Assembly (NCBI RefSeq): GCF_001005315.1
Contig: NZ_LBMG01000014.1
Span: 1-57,478, forward strand
DNA length: 57,478 nt
Direction: 5' to 3'
Origin: Kordia jejudonensis
GTDB taxonomy: Bacteria > Bacteroidota > Bacteroidia > Flavobacteriales > Flavobacteriaceae
The position numbers and the translations under genes were made by a program. Below are positions 10,041-18,233 of this stretch, in pieces. The notes beneath the pieces were generated by a model. It searched no databases. It was not told the origin of the DNA and was given only the letters and a program-made list of their open reading frames with translations. Position 1 is the first letter of the stretch. Every line of letters begins with the position of its first letter.

Positions 10041-10553
10041 TTATGGCATCACGACACTGTCGATAACGTGGATTACTCCATTACTAGCCATCACATCTGT
10101 ACTAGATATCATGCTGTAATTACCGTTAGCATCTTGCAACCAAATTCCTTTGTCGTTTTGTACAACTGTAATTTTTTCTCCACTAAGCGTTGTTAGTGTC
10201 ACTTTTCCTTTTCCTTTTTTCAAAGCAGCAACTACATCTTTTGCAGTTAATTTTCCCTTGATAACGTGGTATGTTAATATGCTTGTTAGTTTTGATTTGT
10301 TTTCAGGCTTCAATAAAGCTCCTAACGTATTTTTGTCAATTTTAGCAAATGCTGCATTTGTTGGAGCAAAAACTGTAAATGGTCCTTCTCCTTTTAATGC
10401 ATCTACTAATCCGGCAGCTTTTACAGCCGTTACTAATGTTGAAAAACTTTTATTTGAAGCAGCAACATCTACAATGTCTTGGTTTTGTGCATTCATGTTT
10501 ACTGTAAATAATAAAACGACTGCAGTTGTGATTGTTAAGAATAATTTTTTCAT
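10041..10553 (-). CDS. Secreted fasciclin (FAS1) domain protein
   Basis: The 170-residue protein has a signal peptide (residues 1-22, ending VNMNAQ) and one complete FAS1 domain. FAS1 H1 box FTVFAPTNAAFAKI is near residues 60-73, a YHVIKG block near 96, and the C-terminal H2-like box NGVIHVIDSVVMP closes the protein. FAS1 proteins mediate adhesion or bind small ligands at the cell surface or in the periplasm. The gene is divergent from an ECF sigma/RskA-like anti-sigma pair, an arrangement reminiscent of the SigK/RskA regulon of mycobacteria. It may be a target of that sigma factor. Confidence 0.9.
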   Translation of the reverse strand: MKKLFLTITTAVVLLFTVNMNAQNQDIVDVAASNKSFSTLVTAVKAAGLVDALKGEGPFTVFAPTNAAFAKIDKNTLGALLKPENKSKLTSILTYHVIKGKLTAKDVVAALKKGKGKVTLTTLSGEKITVVQNDKGIWLQDANGNYSMISSTDVMASNGVIHVIDSVVMP

Positions 10554-10614
10554 AATTTTTTTCTTTATAGTTTTTAGATTTTTTATTTAACGTTTAACTT
10601 TTTTTGTGAATTCT

Positions 10615-10654
10615 TAAACGCTTTCAAAATTATATACACAAGTTTTTAGCGTTT
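10615..10654. promoter_or_regulatory. Inverted repeat in the fasciclin/sigma divergent region
   Basis: AAACGCT and AGCGTTT form 7-bp arms separated by 25 bases in the middle of the intergenic region. A related AACGTTT word occurs near 10590. Position and symmetry make this a candidate control region for one or both divergent transcripts. No known ECF promoter consensus was matched, so the assignment is tentative. Confidence 0.3.
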
Positions 10655-10684
10655 GGATGAGTTAGGTCGATTTTTTTTTTAATT

Positions 10685-11266
10685 TTGAGAAGATTTATTT
10701 TTCAAGTGAACAACGAAACCTTATTTATTGATCGATTTAAAAATCGCGACGAAGCCGCTTTGTCAAAGCTATACGACAAATATTCGGGAGCTATTTATGG
10801 AGTCATCATACGCATGTGTAGAAATGAGGTAGTTGCACAAGAAATTTTGCAAGAAACTTTTATGAAGGCTTGGGATAAATCGCACTTATATGATGCATCT
10901 AAAGGAAAATTTTATACTTGGTTGTATAGAATTGCTCGAAATACCACATTAAATTTTTTAAGAAAAGATGATAAACTCATCCAAACAGAAGATTTAAGTG
11001 TATATAAAGATGAAGAAGAAAGTGTAGCATACGATAGCGAATTGCATATAGAATTAAAAGGCGCACTTTCCAAATTAGAGGTACATCATCAAAAAGCCCT
11101 ACAATTAGTATATTTTAACGGACTTACGCACAAAGAAGCACATGAAGAAATGGGCGTTCCTTTAGGAACTTTTAAATCATATGTGCGACAAGCGGTTGAA
11201 AAATTGCGCTTGGTGTATGCGAAAGAATTATTATTGTTGATTTGTCTTATTGAATTATTGACATGA
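10685..11266 (+). CDS. ECF (extracytoplasmic function) RNA polymerase sigma factor
   Basis: The protein is about 193 residues and consists of sigma-70 region 2 (LYDKYSGAIYGVI through ILQETFMKAWDKS, residues about 30-65) and region 4 (LSKLEVHHQKALQLVYFNGLTHKEAHEEMGVPLGTFKSYV...). It has no region 1 or 3, as expected for the ECF class. Its stop overlaps the ATG of the anti-sigma gene as ATGA, so the two are translationally coupled. No ATG is available at the N-terminus. The start could be TTG at 10685 or GTG at 10706; the latter still keeps all of region 2. It resembles SigK-type factors because of its partner. Confidence 0.92.
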   Translation: MRRFIFQVNNETLFIDRFKNRDEAALSKLYDKYSGAIYGVIIRMCRNEVVAQEILQETFMKAWDKSHLYDASKGKFYTWLYRIARNTTLNFLRKDDKLIQTEDLSVYKDEEESVAYDSELHIELKGALSKLEVHHQKALQLVYFNGLTHKEAHEEMGVPLGTFKSYVRQAVEKLRLVYAKELLLLICLIELLT

Positions 11267-12069
11267 AAGATAGAAATGCGATCATAGAAAGCGGAATGCT
11301 AGAACAGTACTTTTTAGGTATTTTACCTGAAAAGGATACGGCTATGCTTGAAAAAATGTTAGCAAATGATGAAGAGTTCGTAACGCAATTTGCTACTGTA
11401 GAACAAGATTTTGAAACTATTGCCTTTGAAAATGCTGTGCAACCGCCAAGTTTGGTCAAAGAGAATTTATTGAAAGCCATTCAACAAACTACACAACAAG
11501 ATTCTAAAGTGAAAACACTTCCTAAAGAGATAACTCAACAATCTTCGCGTGGAACTACACAAACATTTTTGTGGATTGCTGCAGGATTGGCTGCAATTTT
11601 TATGATAAGTTCCTTGTGGATGTTCACGCAATGGAACACTACTCAGAACGATTTGCAAATTACACAACAAGAATTACAAACCATAAAAGATCAAATAGAC
11701 AGCTTGCAAGGAAACTTAAAAGAAGCTGAACTATTAGCAGCCGTAGTAAAAGATCCAAATACACTACAATACGCGTTAAAAGGAAATGATAAAATTCCTA
11801 ACGGATTTGCTACAGCTTACATAAATCATGAAGATAAATCTGCTATCGTAAATGTAGAAAAGCTTCCTGAGTTGTCTTCCGACAAAACCTATCAAATGTG
11901 GGCAGATGTAGAAGGCGAAATGATCAATATGGGAATCATCGACAAAAGCAAAGATGTGGTTGTTCTACAATATATTGACGAAGCTACTTCGCTTAACATT
12001 ACTATTGAACCAGCTGGCGGAAGCGATCATGCTACCGTATCACAATTGGTAACCAATGTGTACTTGTAA
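11263..12069 (+). CDS. Anti-sigma factor, RskA family
   Basis: The 268-residue single-pass membrane protein has an N-terminal cytoplasmic anti-sigma helical region (about 1-95, with IIESGMLEQYFLGILPEKD). A membrane segment follows at about 101-122 (TFLWIAAGLAAIFMISSLWM), then a short coiled coil (124-155) and a C-terminal periplasmic RskA-type domain (about 155-268) with SSDKTYQMWAD and ending in TVSQLVTNVYL. It is expected to hold the upstream ECF sigma factor at the membrane until a signal, probably proteolysis, releases it. The 4-base overlap with the sigma gene supports the pairing. Confidence 0.9.
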   Translation: MKDRNAIIESGMLEQYFLGILPEKDTAMLEKMLANDEEFVTQFATVEQDFETIAFENAVQPPSLVKENLLKAIQQTTQQDSKVKTLPKEITQQSSRGTTQTFLWIAAGLAAIFMISSLWMFTQWNTTQNDLQITQQELQTIKDQIDSLQGNLKEAELLAAVVKDPNTLQYALKGNDKIPNGFATAYINHEDKSAIVNVEKLPELSSDKTYQMWADVEGEMINMGIIDKSKDVVVLQYIDEATSLNITIEPAGGSDHATVSQLVTNVYL

Positions 12070-12194
12070 GAATACCTTACTATCCTTTTTATAAATTCCG
12101 AATGCATTTTAGTAAAACTCTTTATTTTCTATATTTAAAAAAGTAATTTCTGTTTATATTTACTGTCTAATTACACCGAAATAACATTAAAACC

Positions 12195-15100
12195 ATGAAA
12201 ATAAAATTACTAGGATGTTTCCTATTGTTTGTTTTTTCGTTAAGTCATGCGAATAAACGAACAGATCTTTCTTCAAAGAAAAAAACAACAACCAAATATA
12301 TGCCAGTTGTATCCATTGACAACGTAACAGTTACTGAGGATCAAGGTTCGGCATTTATTTCTGTAGAACTTGATGTAGTTGATACCGTTGATACTGTAAT
12401 AAGCATTGCTACAGTTGCAAATACAGCAACAGATCCAGATGATTATACAACGACAATATTTACGGCAACCATTCCAGCAGGACAATTAGGTGTATCATTT
12501 TCAGTTCCAATTACGGATGATTCTATCGGAGAACCTACAGAAAATTTCTTTGTAAATGGTACCGTTACTAGTGGAAATACTACAAATACAAATCCTTCAG
12601 GAATTGTAACTATTGGAGCAAATGATACTCCCTTTTTTAATGTGCAAGATCAAACAGTACAAGAATTAGATGGAGCAGCGTCAATACAAATTTCCTTATC
12701 GAATCCAAGTAGTCAAGATACATTTTTTGATATAATGACTATAAATAATACTGCTGTAAGTCCAGTTGATTACACCGCTGTCAACGATACAGGAATCGTT
12801 CTGTCTGCTGGACTCACAAGCTTTTCTTATTCAATTCCAATTGTTTCAGACACAGCTGTTGAAGTTACCGAAGATTTTAGTGTCAATGTAACTGCAACTA
12901 GTGGAAATACGGCTAATACTTATGAATCAGGAACTATTACCATCATTGATGATGATACTTCTACATTTTTTGTGAATGATGTGACGATTGCTGAAGATGA
13001 CGGATCTGCTATTGTTACTGTCGGTGTCTCAAATCCTAATCCTGTAGAAACAACGATACAAATAAATACTGTTGATAACTCTGCTGTTCATCCAAATGAT
13101 TACACTTCTTTATCAATTACAACAACACTTGCTCCTTTTCAAACGACAACAACTTTTTCAATTCCTATTACAGACGACAACATAGGAGAAGCTACAGAAG
13201 ATTTTTCTGTAAATGCTACAGTTACCAGTGGAAATACATCCAACTCTTCAGATTCTGCAACGATCACGATTATAGATAATGACGATGTAGAATTGATAAT
13301 TGATGACATTACAGTTTTAGAAAATGATGGAACTATTATGATTCCAATTACTATTAGTGCACAAAGTGTTGTAGATACCACAATAAACATTACAACCACA
13401 AACGATACAGCAACGGATTCGGACGATTATACTTCGGTAATGACTACGGTAACGATTCCTGCGTTACAAAGTACTACCAATATAACCATTTCACTTACGG
13501 ATGATGATGTTTTTGAAGCTCCAGAAACATTTACAGTACAAGGAATCGTTATATCAGGAAATACCATAAATAGTTCAGACACAGCAACAATTACGATCAA
13601 TGACGATGGAAGTTGTGGAAGCGGAACTGTTGGCGCTCCTTGTGATGACGGAAATCCTGCAACACTATCCGATTTTATAGATGAAAACTGCAATTGCGTT
13701 GGAGAAGCTGTTGAAGATATTGATGGCGACGGAATATCTAATGGTCAAGAAACGCTACTTGGAACCGATTACAACAATCCGTGCGATCCTGTCCAGAATA
13801 TTGGTTACACAGGATATGACGCTGACAATTCAGTATGGCAAACCGCCAATTGTGATAACGATGACATCAATAATGCCTTAGAAGTTGTTTTAGGTTCTGA
13901 TCCGTACGATACAAACTATAATACAATTGCAGGAAATATTTCCTATGATGTAAATGCAGACGGCTGTAATGGAGTTGATGATGTTGTTTTTCCTTTTACG
14001 AGTGTTATCATTGATGATGGATCAAACACAAGAACAAGATTTACAGACACTGCTGGCGACTATTCATACATAACAACTACAGGAAATTTCACGATAACAC
14101 CAAATCTAGAAAATCCAACATTTTTTACAATAACGCCTGCAAATGCTACGACAAATTTCTCAACGATAAACAATAGTGTATTTACACAAGATTTTTGTAT
14201 CACAAATAGCGGAACAAATCCAGATATAGAAATTGTCATCGCTCCTGTAGATTTTGCACGTCCTGGTTTTGATGCTGTATACTTAATTACCTATAAAAAC
14301 AAAGGAAACGAAATTGTTTCTGGCGATATCAGTTTTACCTATGACGATACAATTACAAGTTTTGTCAGTGCTACAGAAATGCCAAGTTCGCAAACAGCTG
14401 GTGTAGTCAATTGGAACTACACTAATTTAGTTCCTTTTGAAAGTAGAAACTTTTATGTAGTCTTAAATGTAAATCCACCAACGGCAACGCAACCAGTAAA
14501 TATTGGCGATCAATTGGTATTTACAGCAACAATAAATCCTATCACGGGAGATATTTTTCCAAATGACAATCAGTTTACATATACACAAACAGTTGTAGGT
14601 TCGTATGATCCAAATGATATCACTTGCGTGGAAGGAAATTTTGTAGATCCAAACGAAATTGGAGAATATTTGCACTATATCATCAACTTTGAAAATACAG
14701 GAAACTTCTTTGCTCAAAATATAGTCGTTGAAATGCAAGTTGATCCTACACAATTTAACATAGCAACAATGCGAATGCTAAGTAGTTCACACGATGCCAA
14801 TGTTAGCATTACAGGAAATGAAGTACGCTTTATTTTTCAAGACATTCTATTGGATGCTGGAGGACAAGGAAACATTCTCTTAAAAATGCGCTCGCAAAAT
14901 ACGCTTGTTGAAGACGATGTTGTAAGCAATGAAGCCAATATATTCTTCGATTACAATTTCCCGATTCAAACCAATACGGAAACAACGGCTTTTACTTTGA
15001 GTACGGAAGCAGTTCGTTTTCAAGCTGCGATACAGATCTATCCAAATCCAACAAAAGATGCCGTATATATTTCTGCAAACAAACAGATTAAAAGCATAGA

Positions 15101-15251
15101 GTTGTATGATATACAAGGAAGAATCTTAACACAAGAAAACTACAATTCCAACACGATACATTTTAACATGTCTACTGAAACGGTAGGTGTTTATTTCTTG
15201 AAGATAAAAACTGAAAAAGGAGTGCAAACTCAGAAAATTATTAAAATGTAA
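12195..15251 (+). CDS. Calx-beta repeat surface protein with T9SS sorting domain
   Basis: The 1018-residue secreted protein has a signal peptide (1-19), then four Calx-beta-like repeats spanning about residues 38-460. Each carries a VTEDQGSA/IAEDDGSA-type opening and a DDxxxExxExFxV block. A thrombospondin-type-3-like calcium segment follows (DIDGDGISNGQETLLGTD). Then comes a block shared with the two LRR proteins downstream: a SdrD-B-like segment, a FARPGFDA repeat-like domain, and the SYDPNDITCVEG ... FENTGN ... FFDYNFPI domain seen in many T9SS proteins (DUF7619-like). A T9SS type A domain (YPNPTKDAVYIS) closes it. It is probably a calcium-dependent adhesin. Confidence 0.88.
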   Translation: MKIKLLGCFLLFVFSLSHANKRTDLSSKKKTTTKYMPVVSIDNVTVTEDQGSAFISVELDVVDTVDTVISIATVANTATDPDDYTTTIFTATIPAGQLGVSFSVPITDDSIGEPTENFFVNGTVTSGNTTNTNPSGIVTIGANDTPFFNVQDQTVQELDGAASIQISLSNPSSQDTFFDIMTINNTAVSPVDYTAVNDTGIVLSAGLTSFSYSIPIVSDTAVEVTEDFSVNVTATSGNTANTYESGTITIIDDDTSTFFVNDVTIAEDDGSAIVTVGVSNPNPVETTIQINTVDNSAVHPNDYTSLSITTTLAPFQTTTTFSIPITDDNIGEATEDFSVNATVTSGNTSNSSDSATITIIDNDDVELIIDDITVLENDGTIMIPITISAQSVVDTTINITTTNDTATDSDDYTSVMTTVTIPALQSTTNITISLTDDDVFEAPETFTVQGIVISGNTINSSDTATITINDDGSCGSGTVGAPCDDGNPATLSDFIDENCNCVGEAVEDIDGDGISNGQETLLGTDYNNPCDPVQNIGYTGYDADNSVWQTANCDNDDINNALEVVLGSDPYDTNYNTIAGNISYDVNADGCNGVDDVVFPFTSVIIDDGSNTRTRFTDTAGDYSYITTTGNFTITPNLENPTFFTITPANATTNFSTINNSVFTQDFCITNSGTNPDIEIVIAPVDFARPGFDAVYLITYKNKGNEIVSGDISFTYDDTITSFVSATEMPSSQTAGVVNWNYTNLVPFESRNFYVVLNVNPPTATQPVNIGDQLVFTATINPITGDIFPNDNQFTYTQTVVGSYDPNDITCVEGNFVDPNEIGEYLHYIINFENTGNFFAQNIVVEMQVDPTQFNIATMRMLSSSHDANVSITGNEVRFIFQDILLDAGGQGNILLKMRSQNTLVEDDVVSNEANIFFDYNFPIQTNTETTAFTLSTEAVRFQAAIQIYPNPTKDAVYISANKQIKSIELYDIQGRILTQENYNSNTIHFNMSTETVGVYFLKIKTEKGVQTQKIIKM

Positions 15252-15276
15252 CCTTTTATTTGGTTCAACAATTGTC

Positions 15277-15308
15277 AAAAAAGATCAACCGTTGCGTTGG
15301 TCTTTTCT
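15277..15308 (+). terminator. Rho-independent terminator
   Basis: AAAAGATCAAC, a six-base loop and GTTGGTCTTTT pair with one G-T wobble, and the right arm runs into T-rich sequence. It begins 25 bases after the Calx-beta gene stop. Confidence 0.75.
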
Positions 15309-15336
15309 GTTTTTGGGACTGTTTTGCTTCTAATTT

Positions 15337-15375
15337 TTCAAATTCTAAGTCAAATCCCTCAAATTCTAATTAACG
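15337..15375 (+). promoter_or_regulatory. Predicted LytTR operator A (before the kinase operon)
   Basis: TCAAATTCTAA occurs twice here with starts exactly 21 bp apart, two helical turns. This is the layout of LytTR-type response-regulator sites. The second half-site ends about 29 bases before a TATATTTG -7 box. It aligns over 39 positions with the sites before both LRR genes (31 of 39 identical to site C). Autoregulation of the adjacent kinase/regulator operon is inferred. Confidence 0.6.
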
Positions 15376-15398
15376 AAGTATTTACGTAATCTAAATAG

Positions 15399-15406
15399 TA
15401 TATTTG
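15399..15406 (+). promoter_or_regulatory. -7 promoter box of the kinase operon
   Basis: TATATTTG matches the Bacteroidota consensus TAnnTTTG and lies 19 bases before the predicted TTG start. No -33 TTTG is present at the usual distance. This fits an activator-dependent promoter served by the direct repeats 29 bases upstream. Confidence 0.55.
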
Positions 15407-15425
15407 GATATCAAATCAACTCATT

Positions 15426-17378
15426 TTGAAAATAAAAATATTCATAGTTGCCGTTTTATGTGTGTTGACACAAGTTGTTTCGCAAAACAAAGTAACCGAT
15501 AGTTTGCTACAAGTAATTGCCAATACAAAAGATGAAAAGGAAAAACTAACGTTACTAAATGATGTTTCGAATGCATTTAAAACATCGAATGGGCAACAAG
15601 TAATTCACTACGCCGATAAAGCGCTTCAATTGGCAAAAAAGCTACAAATACCAGCAGAAGAAGGAAAAGCTTATCTCAATTTGGGCAATGGAAATATCAT
15701 TTTGGGCAATTATGACACATCAGTCATGTATTTTACTAATGCAAAAAATATATTTGAACTTCAACTAGCTGAAAACAATTCGATAGAAGTCAAAAAAAAC
15801 TTAGCAAGAGCTTACGGAAGTATAGGTGTTGTTTCTTCTGAGCAGAGCAATTATGCAAGCGCTTTTGAACATTATACAAAATCAATTGTCATCTACGAAG
15901 AACTGAAAGATATCAACATGCTTTCAAGACTCTATAACAATGTTGGTGTTGCGTATCAAGCACAAAAAACATATGACAAAGCGTTGGAATACTTTCAAAA
16001 AGCAAAACAAACACAACTACAACTAAACAGTGACAATGTAGGGATTACTCTAACCAATACTGCAAACTGTTACAGAAGCTTACAAAACTATGAAAAAGCC
16101 TTGTTAGCTTTCCAAGAAGCTGAAAAATATGTTCAAAGCAATCCGAGAGCGTTGGGCGAGTGGAATAACAGTATTGGCGCATATTATAAAGAAATAGCAA
16201 ACGATGAAAAAGCAGTGCAATACTGGAACAAAGCTATTACAGCGTTTAACAGTATCAATGATAAATTTGGCATTGTAGATACCTACATTTATTTGGGAGA
16301 ATTATACCTAGAGCAAAAACAATATCAGCAAGCAATAACAAATGCCGACAAAGCTTTGCAACTTAGCAAAGAAACAAATGTATTAGAACAAATGCGCAAT
16401 GCCTCAAAAATATTGAGTGAAGTCTATGAAGCTAAAAACAATTTTACGCAAGCTTATACATATGGAAAACTATTTTGGCAGTTAAATGATTCGTTAACCA
16501 ATGAAAAAAATATTCGAAAAGGGCTAGAAGCAGAAATGAATTTTGAATATAAAAAAGCGGCAAATATAGCCAGACTGCAACGCGAACATGAAGCATTTGT
16601 AAAAGCTGAAGAAGCAAAACAAACGAGAGTAAAATACATACTAATTGGCCTAAGCGTATTGTTATTGTTGGGATTAGCTTTTGTATATTACAAACGTGTT
16701 GAATTGAAAAAGCGACTAACCTTAGAAAAAGAACTGAGCGAATACGAACAAAAAGCACTGCATTTGCAAATGAATCCGCATTTTATCTTTAACTGTTTGG
16801 GTGCCATTTCTGGATTTATCATTAACAACGGAACAGATCATGCGATAAAATACTTGGCAAAATTTTCAAAATTAATGCGCTTAACGCTAGAATATTCAAA
16901 AGAATCGCTCATTCCTATTGAAAAAGAAATTGAAAGTTTGCAAAACTATTTAGAGCTGGAAAAATTGCGCTTCAACAATGCGTTTACCTATACAATTACA
17001 AAAAGTGATGCCATAGAAGACGATATGGGAATTCCTCCTTTGCTCATTCAACCACTGATAGAAAATGCCATCATGCATGGAATTATTGTCAAAAAGGAAT
17101 CAGGGAATATTACGGTCAATTTTCTGGTAGAAGATAATGCAATTGTTTGTGAAGTAATTGATAATGGAATAGGAATCGAAAAATCAATTCAATCCAAAGA
17201 AAACTCTGTGCAAATTCACAAATCAATGGCACTAGATATTATAAAAAAACGATTAAAAATGATGACCAAAGTTTCCAATCGTAAAGCGAACATGATAAGT
17301 AATCAAATTAATGACAATCAGGGAAATAGTTTGGGAACCAAAGTTGTCATAACACTACCAATTCAATACATAGATTAA
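15426..17378 (+). CDS. TPR sensor histidine kinase, LytS/YehU class
   Basis: The 650-residue kinase has a signal peptide (1-19) and a TPR sensor region on the periplasmic side (about 40-350). A coiled linker and one membrane segment (403-421) follow, then a His_kinase domain with the phosphoacceptor in QMNPHFIF (His452) and a HATPase domain (EN near 552, VIDNGIGI). The start is TTG, chosen because the signal peptide begins there and a -7 box lies 19 bases upstream. It is separated by one base from the LytTR regulator gene, which must be its partner. It may sense an envelope or surface cue and drive the LRR protein genes. Confidence 0.9.
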   Translation: MKIKIFIVAVLCVLTQVVSQNKVTDSLLQVIANTKDEKEKLTLLNDVSNAFKTSNGQQVIHYADKALQLAKKLQIPAEEGKAYLNLGNGNIILGNYDTSVMYFTNAKNIFELQLAENNSIEVKKNLARAYGSIGVVSSEQSNYASAFEHYTKSIVIYEELKDINMLSRLYNNVGVAYQAQKTYDKALEYFQKAKQTQLQLNSDNVGITLTNTANCYRSLQNYEKALLAFQEAEKYVQSNPRALGEWNNSIGAYYKEIANDEKAVQYWNKAITAFNSINDKFGIVDTYIYLGELYLEQKQYQQAITNADKALQLSKETNVLEQMRNASKILSEVYEAKNNFTQAYTYGKLFWQLNDSLTNEKNIRKGLEAEMNFEYKKAANIARLQREHEAFVKAEEAKQTRVKYILIGLSVLLLLGLAFVYYKRVELKKRLTLEKELSEYEQKALHLQMNPHFIFNCLGAISGFIINNGTDHAIKYLAKFSKLMRLTLEYSKESLIPIEKEIESLQNYLELEKLRFNNAFTYTITKSDAIEDDMGIPPLLIQPLIENAIMHGIIVKKESGNITVNFLVEDNAIVCEVIDNGIGIEKSIQSKENSVQIHKSMALDIIKKRLKMMTKVSNRKANMISNQINDNQGNSLGTKVVITLPIQYID

Positions 17379-17379
17379 G

Positions 17380-18141
17380 ATGATAACAGCAATAATAATA
17401 GACGACGATATCAATTTGCGGAATGGAATGAAAGGATTACTAAAGCTTTATGCGCAAGAAATTCATATCATTGGAGAAGCTGATAGTGTAAAAAGTGGTG
17501 TTGCAGAAATGCTGATCAAAAATCCGCAAGTTGTTTTTCTTGACATTCAACTTACTGACGGCACAGGTTTCGATATTTTAGAGCACATTTCTAAAACCGA
17601 AGGAAAAGTAAATGCCAATGTCGTATTTATTACGGCTCATGAAAAATATGCCATCAAAGCGTTTCGTTTCTCAGCGTTAGATTTTTTACTAAAACCCGTA
17701 GATCCTGACGAATTACAAGAAGTCATCACAAAAATAAAAAACAACTTAGAAAGTAAACAGAGCTTTTCAAACATTGACTTATTGCTAGAAAATATTAGCA
17801 AAAAAGTTGATACGTTCAAACGAATTGCATTGTCTACTTCGGATGGAATTCATTTGTATGAAATAGGAAACATTATTCGCTGCGAAAGTCAAGATAATTA
17901 TACCAAATTTCACATCAAAGATCAACCACCTGTATTAATCTCAAAAACACTCAAAGAATACGATGAGTTGTTAAGTGAGCACGGTTTTGAACGGATTCAT
18001 CAAAGTCACCTAATCAACATTGCGTACCTAAAAGCATACATACGAAGTGATGGCGGTTATGTAGTCATGCAAGATGGTTCGAACTTGCCAATATCGCAAC
18101 GTAAAAAAGAACGTTTAAAAGAAATACTAAACACCATCTAA
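17380..18141 (+). CDS. LytTR-family response regulator
   Basis: The 253-residue protein has a receiver domain (1-120) with acidic pocket DDD at 8-10, phosphoacceptor Asp55 in VVFLDIQL, conserved Thr in FITAHEKYA and the Lys in LLKPVD. A LytTR DNA-binding domain follows (about 140-250), with IIRCESQDNYTKFHI and FERIHQSHLINIAYL. It starts one base after the kinase stop and belongs to the same operon. LytTR domains bind paired direct repeats about 21 bp apart, and such repeats are found before this operon and before the two LRR genes downstream. The second of these begins right at this gene's stop codon. Confidence 0.95.
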   Translation: MITAIIIDDDINLRNGMKGLLKLYAQEIHIIGEADSVKSGVAEMLIKNPQVVFLDIQLTDGTGFDILEHISKTEGKVNANVVFITAHEKYAIKAFRFSALDFLLKPVDPDELQEVITKIKNNLESKQSFSNIDLLLENISKKVDTFKRIALSTSDGIHLYEIGNIIRCESQDNYTKFHIKDQPPVLISKTLKEYDELLSEHGFERIHQSHLINIAYLKAYIRSDGGYVVMQDGSNLPISQRKKERLKEILNTI

Positions 18142-18179
18142 TCGAATTCTAATTCAAACTAGCTAAATTCTAATTTACC
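18141..18179 (+). promoter_or_regulatory. Predicted LytTR operator B (before LRR gene 1)
   Basis: Two ATTCTAA words start at 18146 and 18167, 21 bp apart, followed by TTTACC. It matches operator C at 36 of 39 positions. A TAAATTTA element, close to the -7 consensus, starts 30 bases past the second half-site, the same geometry as at the other two sites. The site begins at the last base of the regulator stop codon. Confidence 0.6.
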
Positions 18180-18233
18180 ATTAAAATATTGAAGCTGTTG
18201 CATTAAATTTATACGTATAAAACCGAATTAATC

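Noticed and set aside
12120-12194. A fourth LytTR operator before the Calx-beta gene
   Set aside because: TGTCTAATTACACC resembles one half-site, but no partner lies 21 bp upstream and it is too close to the start codon.
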